From Coenobita brevimanus (taxonomy: Eukaryota > Arthropoda > Malacostraca > Decapoda > Coenobitidae), in assembly GCA_032717465.1 (NCBI GenBank), contig CM064683.1:41233561-41297560 (forward strand): a DNA stretch of 64,000 nt. Reading direction: 5' to 3'. Made by a program: the position numbers and the translations under genes. The notes beneath the pieces were generated by a model, which was not told the origin of the DNA, searched no databases, and saw only the letters and a program-made list of their open reading frames with translations. Below are positions 56,640-64,000 of the stretch, piece by piece (the first letter of the stretch is position 1; each line of letters starts with the position of its first letter).

Positions 56640-58545
56640 CTTCTCTTCTTCTTCTTCTTCTTCTTCTTTTTCTTCTTCTTCTTCTTCGTCTTCTTCTTCT
56701 TCTTCTTCGTCTTCTTCTTCTTCTTCTTCTTTTTATTCTTCTTCTTCTTCTTCTTCTTTTTCTTCTTCTTCTTCTTCTTCTTCTTCTTCTTCTTCTTCTT
56801 TTTTCTTCTTCTTCTTCTTTTTCTTCTTCTTCTTCTTCTTTTTCTTCTTCTTTTTCTTCTTCTTCTTCTTCTTTTTCTTCTTCTTCTTCTTCGTCTTCTT
56901 CTTCTTCTTCTTCTTTTTATTCTTCTTCTTCTTCTTCTTCTTTTTCTTCTTCTTCTTCTTCTTCTTCTTCTTCTTCTTCTTCTTTTTCTTCTTCTTCTTC
57001 TTTTTCTTCTTCTTCTTCTTCTTTTTTCTTCTTCTTTTTCTTCTTCTTCTTCTTCTTCTTCTTCTTCTTCTTCTTCTTCCTTATCTTCTTCTTCTTCCTT
57101 ATCTTCTTCTTCTTCCTTATCTTCTTCCTTATCTTCTTCTTCCTTATCTTCTTCTTCCATATCTTCTTCTTCCTTATCTTCTTCTTCCATATCTTCTTCT
57201 TCCTTATCTTCTTCTTCTTCTTCTTCCTTATCTTCTTCTTCCTTATCTTCTTCCTTATCTTCTTCTTCCTTATCTTCTTCTTCCTTATCTTCTTCTTCCT
57301 TATCTTCTTCTTCTTCTTCTTCCTTATCTTCTTCTTCCTTATCTTCTTCTTCCTTATCTTCTTCCTTATCTTCTTCTTCTTCCTTATCTTCTTCTTCTTC
57401 CTTATCTTCTTCTTCTTCCTTATCTTCTTCCTTATCTTCTTCCTTATCTTCTTCTTCCTTATCTTCTTCTTCCTTATCTTCTTCTTCCTTATCTTCGTCC
57501 TTATCTTCTTCCTTATCTTCTTCCTTATCTTCTTCTTCATCCTTATCTTCTTCTTCCTTATCTTCTTCCTTATCTTCTTCTTCTTCCTTATCTTCTTCTT
57601 CCTTATCTTCTTCTTCCTTATCTTCTTCCTTATCTTCTTCTTCCTTATCTTCTTCTTCTTCCTTATCTTCTTCTTCCTTATCTTCTTCTTCCTTATCTTC
57701 TTCTTCTTCTTCCTTATCTTCTTCTTCTTCTTCTTCTTCCTTATCTTCTTCTTCTTCTTCTTCTTCCTTATCTTCTTCTTCTTCTTCTTCTTCCTTATCT
57801 TCTTCTTCTTCTTCTTCCTTATCTTCTTCTTCTTCTTCTTCCTTATCTTCTTCTTCTTCTTCTTCCTTATCTTCTTCTTCTTCTTCTTCTTCCTTATCTT
57901 CTTCTTCTTCTTCTTCTTCCTTATCTTCTTCTTCTTCTTCTTCTTCCTTATCTTCTTCTTCTTCTTCTTCTTCCTTATCTTCTTCTTCTTCTTCTTCTTC
58001 CTTATCTTCTTCTTCTTCTTCTTCCTTATCTTCTTCCTTTTCTTCTTCTTCTTCTTCCTTATCTTCTTCTTCTTCTTCTTCCTTATCTTCTTCTTCTTCT
58101 TCCTTATCTTCTTCTTCTTCTTCCTTATCTTCTTCTTCTTCTTCCTTATCTTCTTCTTCTTCTTCCTTATCTTCTTCTTCTTCTTCCTTATCTTCTTCTT
58201 CTTCTTCCTTATCTTCTTCTTCTTCTTCCTTATCTTCTTCTTCTTCTTCCTTATCTTCTTCTTCTTCTTCTTCCTTATCTTCTTCTTCTTCTTCCTTATC
58301 TTCTTCTTCTTCTTCCTTATCTTCTTCTTCTTCTTCCTTATCTTCTTCTTCTTCCTTATCTTCTTCTTCTTCTTCTTCCTTATCTTCTTCTTCTTCTTCC
58401 TTATCTTCTTCTTCTTCTTCCTTATCTTCTTCTTCTTCCTTATCTTCTTCTTTTTCTTCTTCCTTATCTTCTTCTTCTTCCTTATCTTCTTCTTCTTCCT
58501 TATCTTCTTCTTCTTCCTTATCTTCTTCTTCTTCCCCTCTTACAC
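56640..58545. repeat. (TTC)n and (TTC)nCTTATC expansion, ~1.9 kb
   Basis: 56640-57078 is mostly (TTC)n with T-rich and GTC interruptions. From 57079 to about 58530 the sequence is (TTC)1-7 CTTATC repeated, around 75 times by count of the CTTATC interruption. Block length varies by local domain: short units to about 57700, seven-TTC units to about 58000, five-TTC units to 58430. The reverse strand reads (GAA)n GATAAG. Both strands remain open for 600-900 codons because the repeat has no stop codon in these frames; the Leu/Pro/Tyr and Glu/Asp/Lys polypeptides are not credible genes. Confidence 0.97.
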
Positions 58546-59760
<1,215 letters not shown>

Positions 59761-59802
59761 GTAACTCATTTGTCTTAAATTTTTCTTGCTCATCCTTTTA
59801 CA

Positions 59803-59835
59803 GAACTCCTCCTCCTCCTCCTCCTCCTCCTTCTT
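59803..59835. repeat. (CTC)n microsatellite
   Basis: About 10 CTC units immediately left of a dispersed repeat copy. Confidence 0.92.
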
Positions 59836-59839
59836 CTCT

Positions 59840-60240
59840 GCTGTAGTTGTTATCTCCGCCAACGAAGCTGGGCCAGTGTTATATATTCACCAGAGTCTGT
59901 TTGTCTGTCTGTGTACAAGATATCTCAAAAAGTTGTTCTCGGATTTCAGTGGCATCTGGTGGATAGGAGGGCAGTGGGTCACAGAAGAGTTTATTATTGG
60001 ATTTTGAGGTGGATCCGAAGCCAGATCCGGAGGCAGGAATAAACCAAAAATTTTACCAGGTTTGGCTGAGGTATGAGCTCTGTGAGATTCTGTAACAGGG
60101 CTTGTTAACACCTTTCAGTTAATTACGTATGGGTTACCGTAACTGTATGGGTCCGGTAGAAAATGAGAATTGTAGCAGTAAATAATAAATTTTAATGGCG
60201 TTGGGTGAGGCATGCACTCTTTGGCTCTCTGGGTGTTTTC
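59840..60240 (+). repeat. Dispersed repeat (TGTACAAGATATCT family), copy 2
   Basis: GTTATCTCCGCCAACGAAGC, TTTGTCTGTCTGTGTACAAG, ATATCTCAAAAAGTTGTTCT, GGGCAGTGGGTCACAGAAGA, TTTTGAGGTGGATCCGAAGC and a terminal GGCGTTGGGTGAGGCATGCA segment. Same order as 12.04-12.47 kb. Confidence 0.8.
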
Positions 60241-60277
60241 TTGTTGTTGATGATGCTGATGACGATGATGATGATGA

Positions 60278-60525
60278 TGTTATCTCCGCCAGCTAAGTTC
60301 GACGCAGATTGTCTACTCACCCGTGTCTGTTAGTGTGCACAAGATGTCTGGGAAAGTTGATGTCGAATTTCAGTTAAATCTGGTAAATAGCAGAGCAGTG
60401 GGTCAAGGACGAATTTATTAGATTTTGAGGTGTATCCGGATTGGGATGCAGGAAGTTAAAAAAAAAAATGTGACGTTGGCGAGGGTATGCGCCGTGAGTT
60501 CTTTCTAGTTGTTATTGTTGTTGCT
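60278..60525 (+). repeat. Dispersed repeat (TGTACAAGATATCT family), copy 3
   Basis: GTTATCTCCGCCAGCTAAGT, GTGCACAAGATGTCTGGGAA, AGAGCAGTGGGTCAAGGACG, TTTTGAGGTGTATCCGGATT and GACGTTGGCGAGGGTATGCG in order. Tandem with copy 2, separated by (GAT)n. Confidence 0.8.
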
Positions 60526-62640
60526 ATTCTTGTCTTTTTTAACCCTTTTTGAACAGTAACCACCCAAAAACCAGTTTTAGCAATCAGCCAGATTCATTTC
60601 GTTATTATTACTTTTTTTTTTTTCACTTTTCGTTTTTCATTCCCTCAAAATCACTGTTGTTGTTGTTGTTATCGTCTGTCAGATCTAAACTAACCAACAC
60701 CGATTCCAGTTACCAACCTGACCATCATATTCTCATCTTGTTTTTTGTTATGAGTTCGCCTTTCCTCATCCCTCACCCCCTCCAGCTAAGTTTCTGAATA
60801 TGTGTGCACGGCTGAGTTAAGGCAAAATTTACAACGTTAAATAACCTCAGAGATTTATTAACCAGGGTTGTTCCTGATTCGTATGGCCTTTGTGTGTGTG
60901 TGTGTGTGTGTGTTGTAACTTTTTTAGGTTGCATTTTTACTGTTAGACATTCATTTTTGTTTATACCTAAAGAAAACTATGACAGATTCTTTTGTGTTAT
61001 TATAATACTGGTTTTTAGGATGGTTACTTATGTTTGAGATTCATCTTCATATAGTTCTGTTCCTTTTTTTTTTTTTTTTTCACGGTATTTGTAAAGGCTA
61101 CCTATATATTAATACATGGCCGCTAATACCTGTTCCAAGGGGTGGTGCCGAATAACAGAAGGTAGAGCTTTCATTTATATTTAGTTTCTCACCTGTTGTC
61201 TGTACAGCTCTTAAATATGTGTATCCACCTAAAATGAAAGACCATAGAGCTTAACTACCAGATACTTCCTGCAAAATGAGTAGATATTAACCTAAAATTG
61301 ACGACAGTGATGAATAGTTGCCAGGAAGTGAGTGCAGAATAATCACCTAAAAAGTAAGACCATAGTGAACATCCCTGGAAAATGAGTGACTACGAAGTGA
61401 ATAACCACAGTCCTGATATTCGCGACCATAGCACAAACATGAGAGAAAATGTTATGTAAAATGAATGACCACTTAGAGACGAAATAAAGTGGCGCAAAAC
61501 TTTCAGCAAATATTAGGGAGTTCATTATTGGGAACCACATAAAGGGAAAAATATTACGAACATCTATTGGAAAGTTGTTAAATATGGATAAACAGCAAAA
61601 ATAAAAGGCATTAACGATTACCTGACTCTGAAAGGTGACACGACGTAATAACCACGCGCTTAAAATGAACAGTGAATAAGAGTGACAAAGAAATAAATGG
61701 GTAGGCGTTGTCTGTGAGGAGATTGTGAGTAAAAAACAATTGCCGCTGGAAAAGACTAGGGAGAGCTGGTGACAGGAAGATTTTTTTAGTCCTCCTACTA
61801 CCATTTTCTTTACTTTCTTTCTTCCAGTCTTCTACAGGGTTTCTGTGTTATAAGAGTTGTAATAATAAGTTGCCAAAAAAGTAAAAACAAAAATCTATTG
61901 ATTGATAGGTAGATAGATAAATACGTAGGTAGATAAGTAGGCAGGTAGGTAGATGGACAGATAGATAACAGTACATCTGAAAATCTACCAGTCGTCCAGC
62001 TGACTTTAGGCTCACCTCCCGTTTCTTTGCTGTCACTTTAACTTTTCCAGTATTTTTCAGTTTCCCAAAGATTTCCTGTTTTTAAGTCGAAGGTTTATTT
62101 AAATCCCTCACGTTACCAGTCTGTTCCAGTATCTTTCAGTATTCCAGGTCATTCCAGGCTTCCTGTCTTCCAGTCCATTAATCATCCACTCATCTAAGCC
62201 ACCATATGTAAAAGCCTTCCAGTTTATTTACGGTAAATCATCTGCTATACGGTTTTTCCTCTAACGTGGCATAAAATTACCACCTTACCATCTTAAATGT
62301 CTGAGGAGTAGACTGTAGCACCAGTCGAGCAGGGCACTCCCAAGGTGGATGGAAAGCTGATGACAGGGAGAGCTGGAGCTCCCGTTTCATCAGCCCTCGG
62401 GAATAGGTCCCGACCATCCCCCTTTGCTGAACTTCTTCAGTGTCTCAATAACGCAGAGAGTAGGCCAGCATGCCCTCCAATACAAGTTTCTCTAACTAGC
62501 TACACCAAACTACATGCACAGTGCACAACACATTTCCTTTTCAAAATTTGGAAAAAAAAAAAATGGCATCAAATAACATAGCCTCGGAGTCCCCGGGGGG
62601 GGGGGGCATTTAGGGACCATAAATGCCCCAACCTTCCGCC
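60526..62640. other. Intergenic sequence, no gene recognised
   Basis: Short (TG)n at 60892-60912 and T19 at 61063. 61200-61700 shows loosely repeated AAAATGAGTGACxAC / GACCATAG words, a probable eroded tandem array. 62040-62170 has repeated TTCCAGTnTTTCAGT words. A12 and G12 runs at 62555 and 62595. Confidence 0.45.
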
Positions 62641-62649
62641 CCTCTCCTG

Positions 62650-64000
62650 GTGACCACCCGAGCTGCCTGGAACCACTGTCTGACTCTCTTCTTCATTTCT
62701 GCAACATTCGTGGCCTTTCCTCTAACTTTCGCTCTGTTGAGCACCACCTCTCCTTCTCTAAACCTCCCCTTTTTCTGAGACTCAGCTGTCTGAGGCAACT
62801 GTTAGCAGACCCTTTTCTGTATCCTCCTACTTTCTCTATACTCATTTCAAAGCCAAAGGTGGCTGTTGTGTATATATACGCAACAACTTATCTTGCTCTC
62901 GTGTTCCTGAACTCGATTCTTCTGAATTCGATACACTCTGGCTTCGGCTTTCCTGTCATTCTCTGACTAAATATATCTGTGCTGCTTACTTATCTCCTAA
63001 CTCTACTGACTATCAAAAATTCTTTGACTATCTTACTTCTAAGATGGAACACATTCTATCCATTTCTCCTTTCTCTGAAATCTCCATTCTAGGAGATTTC
63101 AATGCTCACCACCACCTTTGGCTTTCCTCTCCTTTCACGGATCCACCTGGTGAACAACCCTACACCTTTTCTATCCTTAATGACCTAGAGCAGCTTGTAC
63201 AGCACCCTACCCGTATGCCTGACCCCCTTGGAGAGAGCTCCAACATACTTGACCTCTTCCTTACAACTAATCCTTCTGCTTACACTGTTCATCTTTTCTC
63301 TCCGTTGGGCTCCTCCGATCACAACCTTACCATCTTAACCTGTCCTATCGCTCCGTTACGGCCTGCGGACCCTCCAAATAAACGTCATCTGTGGCACTTT
63401 GGAGCTATGGATTGGGAGGCCCTCAGGCAGTACTTCTTTGATTTTCCCTGGAATGATTATTGCTTCCATGGCCGGGAGCCATCTGGGTGTGCCTTGCGCA
63501 TTCTCTCAGGCATGGAAGCATACATTCCTTTCTCATATCCTTTGACTAATGCACGGAAGCCTTGGTTTAATCACGCTTGTTCTAATGCTGTCCGCAACAA
63601 GGAGAGGGCCTATAAGAGGTACCAGAGCCAACCCACCACTGAATCACATCTTTTATACGTTTCTGCCAGGAATCGTGCTAAGTCTGTTCTTTGCTCTGCT
63701 AAAAATAATTTCATACGTACTAAATGCTCTCAACTCTCCAACTCGAATTCTTCCCGCTCCTTCTGGCACCTTGCCAAAAACCATTCTAACAACTTTATCT
63801 CATCATCCTTCCCTCCCCTTTTCTGCTCTGATGGCTCTGTAGCTATTTCTTCTACTGATAAAGCAGACCTCTTTGCTCAGACTTTCTCCTCCAATTCCAC
63901 CGTAGACGATTCTGGTACAATTCCTCCATCACTTCCCCCCTCTGACTTCCTCATGGCTGACATTAAAATTTCTTCAGCTGATGTATTTTCTGCCATCACA
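62650..64000 (+). pseudogene. Jockey-like LINE ORF2: endonuclease and pre-RT region, cut by window end
   Basis: It begins with the APE endonuclease start CNIRGLSSNFRSVEHH (about 62698). A one-base frameshift lies near 62772 in a C/T run; reading then resumes in one frame (codons in phase with 63044) that is open to the window edge. Motifs: SETQLSEAT (catalytic Glu), [22 protein letters not shown] (GDFN), [11 protein letters not shown] and GSSDHNLTI, then the linker [20 protein letters not shown]. That linker is homologous to the start of the LINE at 52.6 kb, and the pre-RT region ([20 protein letters not shown]) follows. RT motifs would lie beyond 64000. Because of the frameshift this copy is called a pseudogene, though the rest is remarkably intact. 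Confidence 0.88.

Noticed and set aside
63549..63842. 97-codon frame starting MHGSLG
   Set aside because: Out-of-frame shadow of the LINE endonuclease/pre-RT frame that runs through the same bases to the window edge.

Overview
This window looks like non-coding, transposon-rich nuclear DNA of an invertebrate, most plausibly a decapod crustacean. That is an inference from three things: extremely dense di- and trinucleotide microsatellites (CA/TG, CT/GA, TA, ATC, TTC), many polypurine/polypyrimidine tracts, and a mix of CR1-like and jockey-like LINEs, mariner, hAT, short MITEs and tRNA-like SINEs. I saw no operons, prokaryotic genes, rRNA or intact tRNA. No complete host protein-coding gene could be supported; the only hint of one is a possible promoter plus 5' UTR exon near 32.9-33.2 kb. 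Almost every long open frame elsewhere is a by-product of low-complexity sequence that lacks stop codons.

Layout. 0-10.6 kb: pyrimidine repeats, a decayed LINE 3' end (1.5-1.9 kb, minus strand), 35-bp and ~85-bp minisatellites, MITE copies, microsatellites, a nuclear-receptor-half-site-rich repeat (8.2-8.9 kb) and a 21-bp array. 10.64-11.98 kb: a non-autonomous hAT transposon with matching ends and a perfect 8-bp target duplication. 12-25 kb: dispersed and SINE-like repeats, a 572-bp tandem dimer, an ~81-bp-arm foldback. 25.7-26.3 kb: a 36-bp minisatellite. 27-39 kb: further repeats, a decayed transposase fragment and the possible promoter/exon.

39.3-45.26 kb is the best-preserved coding unit: a nearly full-length CR1-like LINE with ORF1 (coiled coil plus SGNH esterase) and ORF2 (APE endonuclease plus reverse transcriptase). 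ORF2 is split by a 1,326-bp mariner inserted at a TA; the mariner's own DD34D transposase is broken by one frameshift. The LINE ends in an 8-bp repeat tail typical of CR1.

45.7-64 kb: a zinc-knuckle LINE fragment ending in a perfect 63-bp-arm palindrome; SINE-like and dispersed repeats; an 818-bp element (51,771-52,588) that looks like an LTR plus tRNA-Leu primer-binding site closed by an inverted copy of the LTR start, with a 4-bp target duplication; a decayed jockey-like LINE (52.6-54.7 kb); a ~3-kb polypyrimidine block containing ~75 GATAAG motifs; and a third LINE running off the right edge. The elements do not work together as a pathway. They record layered transposition: mariner into CR1, an LTR-derived foldback next to a jockey-like LINE, microsatellites inside hAT.
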